From the NCBI RefSeq assembly GCF_050896395.1, contig NZ_JBPBBA010000011.1, forward strand, positions 27,700-91,699: a stretch of DNA of 64,000 nt. Reading direction: 5' to 3'. Source of the stretch: Nioella aestuarii (GTDB lineage Bacteria > Pseudomonadota > Alphaproteobacteria > Rhodobacterales > Rhodobacteraceae). Position numbers and translations under genes: made by a program. The notes beneath the pieces are model-generated. The model had not been told where the DNA came from. It saw only the letters and a program-made list of their open reading frames with translations, and searched no databases. The stretch's first letter is position 1; every line of letters starts with the position of its first letter. This document shows positions 32,459-40,018 of the stretch, in pieces.

Positions 32459-33571
32459 TCAGATAAAGGGTATGCCGGTCTGGCGAACCGTATGGTCCTG
32501 CCCACCGACCCGGACGTGAAGCGGCGCAGTCGATCCCGCCAGATCGGCCCGGATCAGCGCAACGCCGATAGTCTTGCCAAGCCGAGGGGAAAAGGCGAAT
32601 TCGCTGACGGTTCCGACCTCGTCTTCGCCCTGGCCAAGCGGCACCGGATGACCTGGCGGTGTCGGGTTGCCGTCGATGATCAGGCCAATACGGGTGCGGG
32701 TGGCGGCAGATTGCGCCATCCGTTCCAGCGCCGCGCGGCCGATGAAGTCATGGTCGCTGGTCAGGTCTATCAGCGGGCCAAAGCCCATCTCAAACGGATT
32801 GGCGCGGTGATCCTGCCAGCGCATGTCGGCACCATAGGAAATCAGCCCGCTTTCCAGTCGCTCAATGTCGTTAGGGGCGCCCGGGCCGATCCCGAACTCC
32901 TGCCCGGCTTCCCTGACCTTGTCCCACAGGGCCATACCGCAGAGGCTGTCCTGCAGATAGAGCTCGTACCCGCCCTGCTTTGACCAACCAGACCGCGCCA
33001 GAACCAGTGGAATTCCGTCAAGATCGGTCTCAGCAAAGCCAAAATACTTAAAGTCCCGAACCTGCTGTCCAAACAGCTTGGCGGCCAGATCAACGGCTTT
33101 GGGCCCCTGGATGGCAAGTGGCGAGACATCGGGTTCAGAGACCTGAACATCCCAGCCCCGTTCGCGCCCGATGGCGGCTGCCCAAAGATGAATGTCGCTG
33201 TCGGCAACCGACAGCCAATAGCGGTCTTCGGAGAGTTTCAGCAGAACCGGATCATTGATCAGCCAGCCGTCATGGTCACAAAGCGGCACGTAACGCCCCT
33301 GACCGATTCGGGTTTTCGCCAGATTGCGCGGGGTCAGATACTGCGCAAGGCGTCCCGCATCCGGTCCCGACAGTTCCACTTGCCGCTGTGCCGCCACATC
33401 CCACATGGCAACACCGTTGATCAGGCGGTCATACTCGGCTTCAGGGTCACCGAAATGGCCGGGGATCAGCATGTGATTGTAGACCGAGAAGCTGCGCACT
33501 CCGTCGCGAACCGTTGCGTCGAAATAGGCGGATTTGCGCAGGTTGGGGCCGATGCCGATGTGAAAGGTCAT
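32459..33571 (-). CDS. DmdA-like folate-dependent methyltransferase (GcvT family)
   Basis: A 370-residue protein of the GcvT/aminomethyltransferase fold, with the tripartite folate-binding core and C-terminal barrel. Blocks such as IGQGRYVPLCDHDGWLINDP, WLSVADSDIHLWA, EPDVSPLAIQGPKA and ARSGWSKQGGYELYLQD read like the DMSP demethylase DmdA and its close relatives rather than glycine-cleavage T protein. DmdA moves a methyl group from DMSP to tetrahydrofolate. Here the gene lies between methionine gamma-lyase (54-base gap) and the mdeB-like E1 (17-base gap), so its natural substrate may be a methionine-derived sulfur compound. The exact substrate is unproven. Confidence 0.75.
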   Translation of the reverse strand: MTFHIGIGPNLRKSAYFDATVRDGVRSFSVYNHMLIPGHFGDPEAEYDRLINGVAMWDVAAQRQVELSGPDAGRLAQYLTPRNLAKTRIGQGRYVPLCDHDGWLINDPVLLKLSEDRYWLSVADSDIHLWAAAIGRERGWDVQVSEPDVSPLAIQGPKAVDLAAKLFGQQVRDFKYFGFAETDLDGIPLVLARSGWSKQGGYELYLQDSLCGMALWDKVREAGQEFGIGPGAPNDIERLESGLISYGADMRWQDHRANPFEMGFGPLIDLTSDHDFIGRAALERMAQSAATRTRIGLIIDGNPTPPGHPVPLGQGEDEVGTVSEFAFSPRLGKTIGVALIRADLAGSTAPLHVRVGGQDHTVRQTGIPFI

Positions 33572-33625
33572 GTGTCTTCCTGATGCTGAGTCGAAGTTGG
33601 TCGCAGTCTAGGGCTATAAGCGGTG

Positions 33626-34828
33626 TCAGCCAGCTACAACACTCAGCCTTGGGGACAAGGCGCCGTGGAGATCGGCAAGGATATCTTCCACATCCTCCAG
33701 CCCCACCGACAGCCGGATCAACCCGTCGCTGATGCCATGTTCTGCCCGTTCTTCGGGCGTGTAGGTGGAATGGGTCATCGAGGCGGGGTGCTGGATCAGG
33801 GTTTCTGCATCGCCAAGCGACACGGCCCGCGCGATCATGCCAAGGTTGTTCATCATCCGCCGACCGGCATCCATCCCGCCTTTCAGTTCAAACGCGATCA
33901 TCGCACCGGGCTGTGTCATCTGCTGCTTGGCCAAAGCGTGCTGATCAAAGCTTTCCAGCCCAGGGAAGTGCACCTTGGCGACCTCTGGATGACCTTCCAG
34001 CCAGTTCGCAACCACTTGGGCAGAGGCACAATGCCGGTCCATCCGAAGCGCAAGCGTCTTCAGTCCGCGCATAATCAACATCGCGTTGAAGGGCGCCATC
34101 ACGGCACCTGTCATGTCCTTCATGCCGACAAGCCGGATTTCGGTGATCTGCTCGGCCCGGCCCACGACGATGCCTGCCACAAGGTCGCCGTGCCCGCCCA
34201 GATACTTGGTGGCCGAATGCAGCACCAGATCAGCGCCAAGCGCTATCGGGCGGGTCAGGTAGGGCGTGGCATAAGTGTTGTCGACGACAACCTGCGCGCC
34301 TCCTGCATGGGCGATCTTGGATACCGCAGCGATATCCACCAGCCGCATATTGGGGTTTGCGGGGGTTTCGAAATAGACCACGCGGGTGCGGTCGGTCATC
34401 GCTGCGGTCAGGTTGTCTGGTTCGGTCAGGTCGACATGGGTGATGGTGATCCCGAACTTGCGCAGCCCGTGATGCATATAGGCGAAGGTGCAGCCATAGA
34501 GTGTCTTGTCCACGATCACCTCATCGCCCGGTGACAATAGCGTCCACAGGACCGATGTGACCGCTCCCATGCCCGACGCCAGGGCCAGACCGGCCTCGGC
34601 CCCTTCCAGCGACGCCATGCGCTGTTCCAGCAGGTCGAGCGTCGGGTTTGATATGCGCGAATAGATGTGACCGGCGCGTTCCCCGGCGAACAGCTCGGCC
34701 CCGACCTCGGCGGTTTCAAAAGTGAATGTCGATGTCAGATGCAGCGGCGGCGTCAGGGCCCCTTCATTCTGCAAGGGGTCGTATCCGGTGTGGATAGCGC
34801 GTGTGGCGAAGCCTTTGGGATCGGTCAT
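33626..34828 (-). CDS. mdeA: Methionine gamma-lyase
   Basis: A 400-residue PLP enzyme splitting methionine into methanethiol, 2-oxobutyrate and ammonia. PLP lysine is Lys208 in HSATKYLGGHGD; Tyr111 and Cys113 in TLYGCTFAYMHHG match the Tyr and Cys of the Pseudomonas putida enzyme (114 and 116), and this cysteine separates true methionine lyases from cystathionine lyases. YSRISNPTLDLLEQRMASLE and the length also agree. ATG 34828 follows AGGAGATTCCC; the earlier start at 34915 would run through the operator region. It is divergent from an Lrp-type gene as in mdeR-mdeA. Confidence 0.92.
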   Translation of the reverse strand: MTDPKGFATRAIHTGYDPLQNEGALTPPLHLTSTFTFETAEVGAELFAGERAGHIYSRISNPTLDLLEQRMASLEGAEAGLALASGMGAVTSVLWTLLSPGDEVIVDKTLYGCTFAYMHHGLRKFGITITHVDLTEPDNLTAAMTDRTRVVYFETPANPNMRLVDIAAVSKIAHAGGAQVVVDNTYATPYLTRPIALGADLVLHSATKYLGGHGDLVAGIVVGRAEQITEIRLVGMKDMTGAVMAPFNAMLIMRGLKTLALRMDRHCASAQVVANWLEGHPEVAKVHFPGLESFDQHALAKQQMTQPGAMIAFELKGGMDAGRRMMNNLGMIARAVSLGDAETLIQHPASMTHSTYTPEERAEHGISDGLIRLSVGLEDVEDILADLHGALSPRLSVVAG

Positions 34829-34853
34829 CTGGGAATCTCCTGTTTGGGGCAGG

Positions 34854-34916
34854 ATATTTCTGAACTTACATCCAGATATTGCGAAATATGCCAATAGATG
34901 AATACTATTTGGCATA
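34854..34916. promoter_or_regulatory. Overlapping dyads in the mdeA-mdeR shared promoter
   Basis: TATGCCAA (34887-34894) pairs with TTGGCATA (34909-34916), extended by TAG/CTA inside, and ATATTTC (34854-34860) pairs with GAAATAT (34883-34889). The AT-rich 98-base gap between the divergent genes is where an Lrp-family regulator should bind, and its sites are typically loose palindromes like these. The second dyad ends 11 bases before the regulator start, allowing autoregulation. Confidence 0.55.
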
Positions 34917-34926
34917 AACTGCCATT

Positions 34927-35394
34927 ATGAGAGCCGATATGGACGAAAAAGACCGCCAGATCATTCGCACCCTGCAACGCGACGGCCGAATGTCGAATCA
35001 AGACCTGGCCGAAGCGGTCAGCCTGTCGCCCTCTCCTTGCTTGCGCCGGGTGCGCATTCTGGAAAAAGCGGGCGTCATCCAGGGATATTCGGCGCGTGTG
35101 GATGCCAAAGCCTATGGGCTGCCGATCACCGCGTTCGTTCGCATTCAGCTGGAACGCCATGATGAAGCCACCGTTCAGACCTTTGAACGAGAGGTCGGCC
35201 GGATGGAAGAAGTGCTGGAATGCCATGTCATGACCGGCCAGACCGACTACCAGTTGCGGGTCGTTGTCGCGTCGCTCGATGAATACGAAGCGTTCATTCG
35301 GGCGCGCCTGCACCGCGTTGGCGGTATCGGGTCCATCGACACCAGCTTCGCCTATGGCACCGTAAAGGACAGCATGGTGTTTCCCGTCATCTAG
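34927..35394 (+). CDS. mdeR: Lrp/AsnC-family regulator (MdeR-like)
   Basis: A 155-residue regulator: N-terminal helix-turn-helix (DEKDRQIIRTLQRDGRMSNQ ... CLRRVRILEKAGVI) and a C-terminal RAM/ligand domain (ECHVMTGQTDYQLRVVV). Size and layout are those of Lrp; relatives sense amino acids. Its divergent position to methionine gamma-lyase matches mdeR of Pseudomonas, which activates mdeA in response to methionine. ATG 34927 or 34939 could be the start. Confidence 0.9.
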   Translation: MRADMDEKDRQIIRTLQRDGRMSNQDLAEAVSLSPSPCLRRVRILEKAGVIQGYSARVDAKAYGLPITAFVRIQLERHDEATVQTFEREVGRMEEVLECHVMTGQTDYQLRVVVASLDEYEAFIRARLHRVGGIGSIDTSFAYGTVKDSMVFPVI

Positions 35395-35438
35395 TGGCCA
35401 TCACCGGAACGGCCCTAGGTGGATCGCGCCCTTTGATG

Positions 35439-35466
35439 TTGACTCAGCGCGGGCAGATGCTTAACA
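35439..35466 (+). promoter_or_regulatory. Candidate sigma-70-type promoter of the hpa genes
   Basis: TTGACT (35439-35444) is spaced 16 bases from TTAACA (35461-35466), 54 bases before the hpaD start. A short inverted repeat TTTGAT (35432-35437) / ATCAAA (35472-35477) brackets both boxes and could be an operator. Both calls are by eye. Confidence 0.4.
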
Positions 35467-35519
35467 AAGCAATCAAATGCGGCCTTGCGCTGCGCACGGT
35501 ATAACAGTCGGAGGAACCT

Positions 35520-36500
35520 ATGCCGATTCCAGCGCCCAACCTGACACCGCCCTTCAATATCGTCCGTCTTAGCCATGTAGAACTGCGCGTGACGGACCTG
35601 AACTGGTCGCGGGGGTTCTATGTGGACACGCTCGGGCTGCAAGTCACGCACGAGGATGCAGACGCGATCTATCTGCGCGCGATGGAGGAACGGGGCCATC
35701 ACTGCCTGATCCTGCGCCGGGCGGATTCCGGGTCCGTGGGCAGTCTTGGGTTCAAGGTCTGGAGCGAGGAAGATCTGGACAAGGCCGCGCATTGGTTTGC
35801 CGCCCGCGACCTGCCCGTCTCGTGGATCGAGCGCCCCTTCATGGGCCGTGTTCTGGCCACGCGCGACCCGTTCGGAGTGCCGCTGGAGTTCTACGCAAAA
35901 ATGGACCGGTTGCCGCCGATCCACCAGCAATACAAGCTGTACCGAGGGGTCAAGCCGCTCCGCATCGACCACTTCAACCTGTTCTCATCGAATGTGGATG
36001 AAAGCGTGGCGTTTTACAGCGACATCGGTTTCCGCGTAACGGAATATACAGAGGACTCACAAACCGGTCGGTCCTGGGCCGCGTGGATGCACCGCAAGGG
36101 CGGCGTGCATGACATTGCCTTTACCAACGGCACCGGGCCGCGGCTGCACCATGTTGCATTCTGGGTGCCGACACCGTTGAACATCATCGACCTGCTCGAC
36201 CTGATGTCGACTTCGGGCTACCTGGAAAACATCGAACGCGGGCCGGGGCGGCACGGGATTTCCAACGCCTTCTTCCTCTACATCCGCGACAAGGACGGTC
36301 ATCGGACCGAGATCTATTGTTCAGACTACCAGACCATCGACCCGGATCACGAGCCGATCAAATGGGATCTGAAAGACCCGCAGCGCCAGACGCTCTGGGG
36401 TGCGCCCGCGCCACGCAGTTGGTTCGAGCTTGGGTCGGTCTTTGATGGGGCCGATCTGGTCGACAGCGATCTGGCATCGCAGCCCATCATTGCCCCGTGA
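35520..36500 (+). CDS. hpaD: 3,4-dihydroxyphenylacetate 2,3-dioxygenase (extradiol, VOC fold)
   Basis: A 326-residue ring-cleaving dioxygenase opening homoprotocatechuate next to its hydroxyls. It is the vicinal-oxygen-chelate type (as in Brevibacterium), with two tandem beta-alpha-beta modules: HVELRVTDLNWSRGFYVDTL and RIDHFNLFSSNVDESVAFYS. Metal ligands are visible as His in RIDHFNLF, His in LHHVAFWV and Glu in RTEIYCSDYQ. The C-terminal tail GAPAPRSWFELGS is also family-typical. It heads an operon with the isomerase/decarboxylase and hydratase genes. ATG 35520 follows CGGAGGAA. Confidence 0.9.
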   Translation: MPIPAPNLTPPFNIVRLSHVELRVTDLNWSRGFYVDTLGLQVTHEDADAIYLRAMEERGHHCLILRRADSGSVGSLGFKVWSEEDLDKAAHWFAARDLPVSWIERPFMGRVLATRDPFGVPLEFYAKMDRLPPIHQQYKLYRGVKPLRIDHFNLFSSNVDESVAFYSDIGFRVTEYTEDSQTGRSWAAWMHRKGGVHDIAFTNGTGPRLHHVAFWVPTPLNIIDLLDLMSTSGYLENIERGPGRHGISNAFFLYIRDKDGHRTEIYCSDYQTIDPDHEPIKWDLKDPQRQTLWGAPAPRSWFELGSVFDGADLVDSDLASQPIIAP

Positions 36501-36512
36501 AAGGTGTCTGAC

Positions 36513-37391
36513 ATGAAAGATATCCCCGCCCGCATCGCCGCGTTCCATGCTGACGGTGCTGATCGCTATGGCGTCGTGACCGATGCCGGCATCATCGACA
36601 TGACCCCGCAGTTTGGTGCCCGGTTTGCAACCCTACAGGACGTGGTGGAATCCGGTGCGCTGGAGGAGGTCATCGCCGCCGCTGACACGCAGCCCCCGAC
36701 CTTTCAGGAGCAAGACATAAGCTACCTGATCCCGGTGGCACGGCCCGAAAAGATCATCTGCATCGGCGTGAATTTCCCCGACCGGAATGCCGAATACAAG
36801 GACGGGCAAGCCGCGCCCGGCAAGCCGTCCATGTTCATCCGCTTCCCGCGCAGCTTCGTCGGCCACGGGCAAAACCTGATCCGCCCGCCGGAATCGCCAC
36901 AGCTGGATTACGAAGGCGAAGTGACCATTGTCATAGGCAAGGGTGGCCGCCGCATTGCGCGCGAAGACGCCTATGATCACATCGCCGCCCTGACCCTGTG
37001 CAACGAAGGTACGATCCGCGATTGGGTACGTCACGCGAAGTTCAACGTCACGCAAGGCAAGAACTGGGACCGGTCCGGATCTATCGGCCCGTGGCTGGTG
37101 CCGTTCCGGGATGCCTCGCAGCTCGATGATATCGCACTCACCACCCGCGTGAATGGCGAGGTCCGGCAGCAAGACCGCACGGGCAGGATGCTCTATGATT
37201 TCCGCTATATCGTGAACTATGTCTCGACCTTCACCACTCTGGTCCCCGGCGATGTGATCGTCTGCGGCACCCCCACCGGCGCAGGCGCGCGGTTCGATCC
37301 GCCGATCTGGTTGCAGCCCGGTGACGTGATCGAGGTGGAGGCCGAAGGCATTGGCACCTTGCGCAACGGGGTGGAGGACGAAGGATGCTGA
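36513..37391 (+). CDS. hpaG: Fumarylacetoacetate hydrolase-family protein (HpaG-like isomerase/decarboxylase)
   Basis: A 292-residue FAH-fold protein. KIICIGVNFPDRNAEY, DYEGEVTIVIGKGGRRI (metal-binding Glu), CNEGTIRDWVRH, SGSIGPWLVP and CGTPTGAGARFDP are the ordered family blocks. By position it should carry the 5-carboxymethyl-2-oxohexene-dioate decarboxylase / hydroxyheptadienedioate isomerase step. The N-terminal ~70 residues are a variable FAH leader. ATG 36513 has AAAGG at the right distance; GTG 36504 does not. It overlaps hpaH by seven bases. Confidence 0.85.
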   Translation: MKDIPARIAAFHADGADRYGVVTDAGIIDMTPQFGARFATLQDVVESGALEEVIAAADTQPPTFQEQDISYLIPVARPEKIICIGVNFPDRNAEYKDGQAAPGKPSMFIRFPRSFVGHGQNLIRPPESPQLDYEGEVTIVIGKGGRRIAREDAYDHIAALTLCNEGTIRDWVRHAKFNVTQGKNWDRSGSIGPWLVPFRDASQLDDIALTTRVNGEVRQQDRTGRMLYDFRYIVNYVSTFTTLVPGDVIVCGTPTGAGARFDPPIWLQPGDVIEVEAEGIGTLRNGVEDEGC

Positions 37392-38185
37392 CGCAGGCCG
37401 AGGTCACGCAAGCGGCCGAGGACCTGTTGCAGGCAGAGGCCGAGCAGCGCCAGATCGGGCTTTTGTCGCTGCGCCATCCTGGCATCACGCTGGATGATGC
37501 CTATGCGATCCAATCCGCCCAGATGGCCCGCAAACTGGCCGAGGGCCGTCGCATTATCGGCTGGAAGATCGGCCTGACGTCCAAGGTCATGCAAGACGCC
37601 CTTGGCATCGACACACCCGATAGCGGTGTCATCTATGACGACATGGATTTCGCTGATGGCGGTACCGTGCCCGCAGGGCGGTTCATTCAACCCCGGATCG
37701 AGGCGGAGATTGCGTTTGTTCTGAAGGCTCCGCTCAGGGGCGCGGTGACGCGTGACCAAGTGCTGGCCGCGACCGACTACGTGGCCCCCGCTATCGAGAT
37801 CCTCGACACCCGCATTCAGCGCGCCGACCCCGTGACCGGCCAGTCGCGCAAGATCTTCGACACCGTGGCGGATAACGCCGCGAATGGCGGCATCGTTCTG
37901 GGCGGGCAGCGCCACGCGCCCGAGGATTTCGACCTCCGGTGGGTCGGCGCGATCCTGACGAAGAACGATCAGGTGGTGGCCACGGGGCTTGGTGCGGCGG
38001 TGCTGAACGATCCCGTCATGGGCATTGTCTGGCTGTCAGAACGCATGGGCCGCTACGGCCAGCATCTGGAGGCGGGCCAGGTGGTTCTGGCGGGGTCGTT
38101 CGTGGCCCCGGTGGAATGCCCGCCGGGCACGAATATCCACGCCGATTACGGGTCGTTCGGGTCGGTTTCGGTGAGGTTTGCCTGA
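37385..38185 (+). CDS. hpaH: 2-oxo-hept-4-ene-1,7-dioate hydratase
   Basis: A 266-residue hydratase of the HpaH/MhpD group adding water to 2-oxohept-4-ene-1,7-dioate. GWKIGLTSKVMQDALGID, IQPRIEAEIAFVL (metal ligands) and the C-terminal GTNIHADYGSFGSVSVRF are the diagnostic blocks. It overlaps the end of hpaG and is the last gene of the operon. The semialdehyde dehydrogenase (HpaE) and aldolase (HpaI) needed to complete the pathway are not in this window. Confidence 0.92.
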   Translation: MLTQAEVTQAAEDLLQAEAEQRQIGLLSLRHPGITLDDAYAIQSAQMARKLAEGRRIIGWKIGLTSKVMQDALGIDTPDSGVIYDDMDFADGGTVPAGRFIQPRIEAEIAFVLKAPLRGAVTRDQVLAATDYVAPAIEILDTRIQRADPVTGQSRKIFDTVADNAANGGIVLGGQRHAPEDFDLRWVGAILTKNDQVVATGLGAAVLNDPVMGIVWLSERMGRYGQHLEAGQVVLAGSFVAPVECPPGTNIHADYGSFGSVSVRFA

Positions 38186-38189
38186 CCCG

Positions 38190-38732
38190 CTAAAACGGCA
38201 TCCCCGAAAACCGCGCCACCAATTCTGCGATATTGCGGGCGTCGAACTTCTTCAGCAGACGGGCGCGGTGCTGTTCCACCGTGCGGTATGATAGGTCCAG
38301 CTTGCGACCGATCTCCTTCGAGGTCAGGCCCTGCCCGGTTAACATCGCCACCTCCCGTTCGCGGGGGGTCAGCTGTACCACGGGGCGCGCCTCTGACAGG
38401 TCCGAGAACGACCAGACGCCGCGTGCGAACGGGTCGTCCGGCGTCAGGGATCTGCCCCGGCCACGGCACCAGAAGAGCTCCCCTGTCAGGCGCTGCATGA
38501 TCCGTTCATCGTCATAGGTGCCGCTTTCGCGCATCGCCGCCAGACCCCGCGCCCCGATCCTCTGGTAGTCCTCCACCGACGGGTAAAGCCGCGCCATGTC
38601 CATGCCCGTGAATCCCTCCACTGGCCCGGCAAAGATCTCGGCAAAGCGCAGATTGGCAGCCCGGATCACCCGGTTTTCCAACAGGACAAGGCCAAGCGGC
38701 GCGTGGGTAAAGGCAAGGGCGTGCGGGTCCAT
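38190..38732 (-). CDS. PAS-LuxR transcriptional regulator
   Basis: A 180-residue regulator: residues about 1-110 form a PAS-like sensor (APLGLVLLENRVIRAANLRF, WCRGRGRSL), and 118-178 a LuxR-type helix-turn-helix (LTPREREVAMLTGQGLTSKE ... YRTVEQHRARLLKKF). No receiver domain or membrane span is present, so it should sense a cytoplasmic ligand. Its stop is four bases from the hpaH stop (convergent). It is divergent from the thiolase operon, with a palindrome in the shared gap, so that operon is its likely target. Confidence 0.85.
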   Translation of the reverse strand: MDPHALAFTHAPLGLVLLENRVIRAANLRFAEIFAGPVEGFTGMDMARLYPSVEDYQRIGARGLAAMRESGTYDDERIMQRLTGELFWCRGRGRSLTPDDPFARGVWSFSDLSEARPVVQLTPREREVAMLTGQGLTSKEIGRKLDLSYRTVEQHRARLLKKFDARNIAELVARFSGMPF

Positions 38733-38784
38733 GCCATTAGCTTTAGCGCGAATGCACGGCTTTGGGGATACCCCGTGATCGCCC

Positions 38785-38798
38785 CCGTAGTTCTACGG
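38785..38798. promoter_or_regulatory. Palindromic candidate operator
   Basis: CCGTAG-TT-CTACGG is a perfect palindrome 52 bases from the regulator start and 59 bases before the thiolase ATG. Two-fold symmetric sites of this size with a central dinucleotide are what dimeric LuxR-type regulators bind. Confidence 0.5.
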
Positions 38799-38857
38799 AA
38801 TTGCCCGGTGCCGCGTGCAGGCGCATCCTGCCGCCAGCATCTTAGGGAGGAACAGCC

Positions 38858-40018
38858 ATGGTTCATATCGTCGGTTGGGGCCACACGAAGTTCGGCAAGC
38901 TGGACGGGCAGGGGGTCGAAGATCTTGTAGTAGAAGCGGGGCGCGAGGCGCTGGCCCATGCCGGTGTTGCTCCGGGCGAGGTGGACGGCATCTGGATGGG
39001 CCATTTCAACGGCGGCATGGTGCCCGATGGGTTCCCTGCTTCGATGGCCCTGTCGATTGACCCGTCGATGCGCTTCACCCCCGCAACGCGGCTGGAAAAC
39101 GCCTGTGCGTCCGGTTCTGCCGCCGTCTTCGCGGCGCGCAATGCGATCATGGCGGGCGAGGCTAAGGTGGCTTTGGTTCTGGGTGTTGAGAAGATGACCC
39201 ACCTGCCCACCCGCGACGTTGCCGCCGCGCTCGGCCACGCGGCCTATCAGAAGGAGGAGGCGGGCCTGTCCTTCCCCGCCGTCTTTGCGGGCTTCGCGCG
39301 GGCCTATTTCGACAAATACGGCGACAAGACCGAGGCGCTGGCGATGATCGCCGCCAAGAACCACGCCAACGCCATGGCGAACCCGCTGGCGCAATTGCAC
39401 AAGGAATTGCCGGTCGAGTTCTGCGCGACCGAAAGCGAACGCAACCCGATGATCGCGGCACCCCTGAAGATGTCCGATTGCTCACTGGTGTCTGACGGGG
39501 CGGCGGCCATCGTGCTCGTGGCAGATGATGTGGCCAAGACCATGCCCCGCGCCGTGCGTCTGCGGGCGGCGGAGCAGGTGAACGACTTCCTGCCCATGTC
39601 GCGCCGGGACCTGACGGCGTTCGAAGGCCCGCGAGAGGCGTTCCGGCGGGCGTTTCTTGCAGGTGGCGTGACGCTCGATGATCTGCATGTGGCCGAGGTG
39701 CATGACTGTTTCACCATCGCCGAGCTGATGATTTACGAGGCCATGGGGCTGGCCGCGCCGGGGCAGGGCGAGACCCTGCTGCGCGAGGGCGCGGTCATGC
39801 GGAACGGGCGGTTGCCTGTGAACCTGTCTGGCGGGCTGAAGGCCAAGGGGCATCCGGTTGGGGCCACGGGTGTCTCTATGCATGTTCTGGTGTCGCGGCA
39901 GGTGACGGGAACCGCAGAAGATATGCAGCAAGACGGCGCGTCTTTGGGTATGGTGTTCAATATGGGCGGCTCTGGCGTCGCCAATTATTGCACCATATTC
40001 GAGGCCGAGCGCGCCTGA
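38858..40018 (+). CDS. Thiolase (SCP-2/acetyl-CoA acetyltransferase-like)
   Basis: A 386-residue thiolase of the SCP-x-like branch. The acyl-accepting Cys lies in LENACASGSAAVF, and the second half has VHDCFTIAE and GGLKAKGHPVGATG (His). Such thiolases cleave branched or aromatic beta-ketoacyl-CoA. The thiolase-CoA ligase-SDR order suggests a degradation route in which an acid is activated, oxidised and cleaved. ATG 38858 follows AGGGAGGAAC. It overlaps the ligase start (TGATG). Confidence 0.88.
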   Translation: MVHIVGWGHTKFGKLDGQGVEDLVVEAGREALAHAGVAPGEVDGIWMGHFNGGMVPDGFPASMALSIDPSMRFTPATRLENACASGSAAVFAARNAIMAGEAKVALVLGVEKMTHLPTRDVAAALGHAAYQKEEAGLSFPAVFAGFARAYFDKYGDKTEALAMIAAKNHANAMANPLAQLHKELPVEFCATESERNPMIAAPLKMSDCSLVSDGAAAIVLVADDVAKTMPRAVRLRAAEQVNDFLPMSRRDLTAFEGPREAFRRAFLAGGVTLDDLHVAEVHDCFTIAELMIYEAMGLAAPGQGETLLREGAVMRNGRLPVNLSGGLKAKGHPVGATGVSMHVLVSRQVTGTAEDMQQDGASLGMVFNMGGSGVANYCTIFEAERA

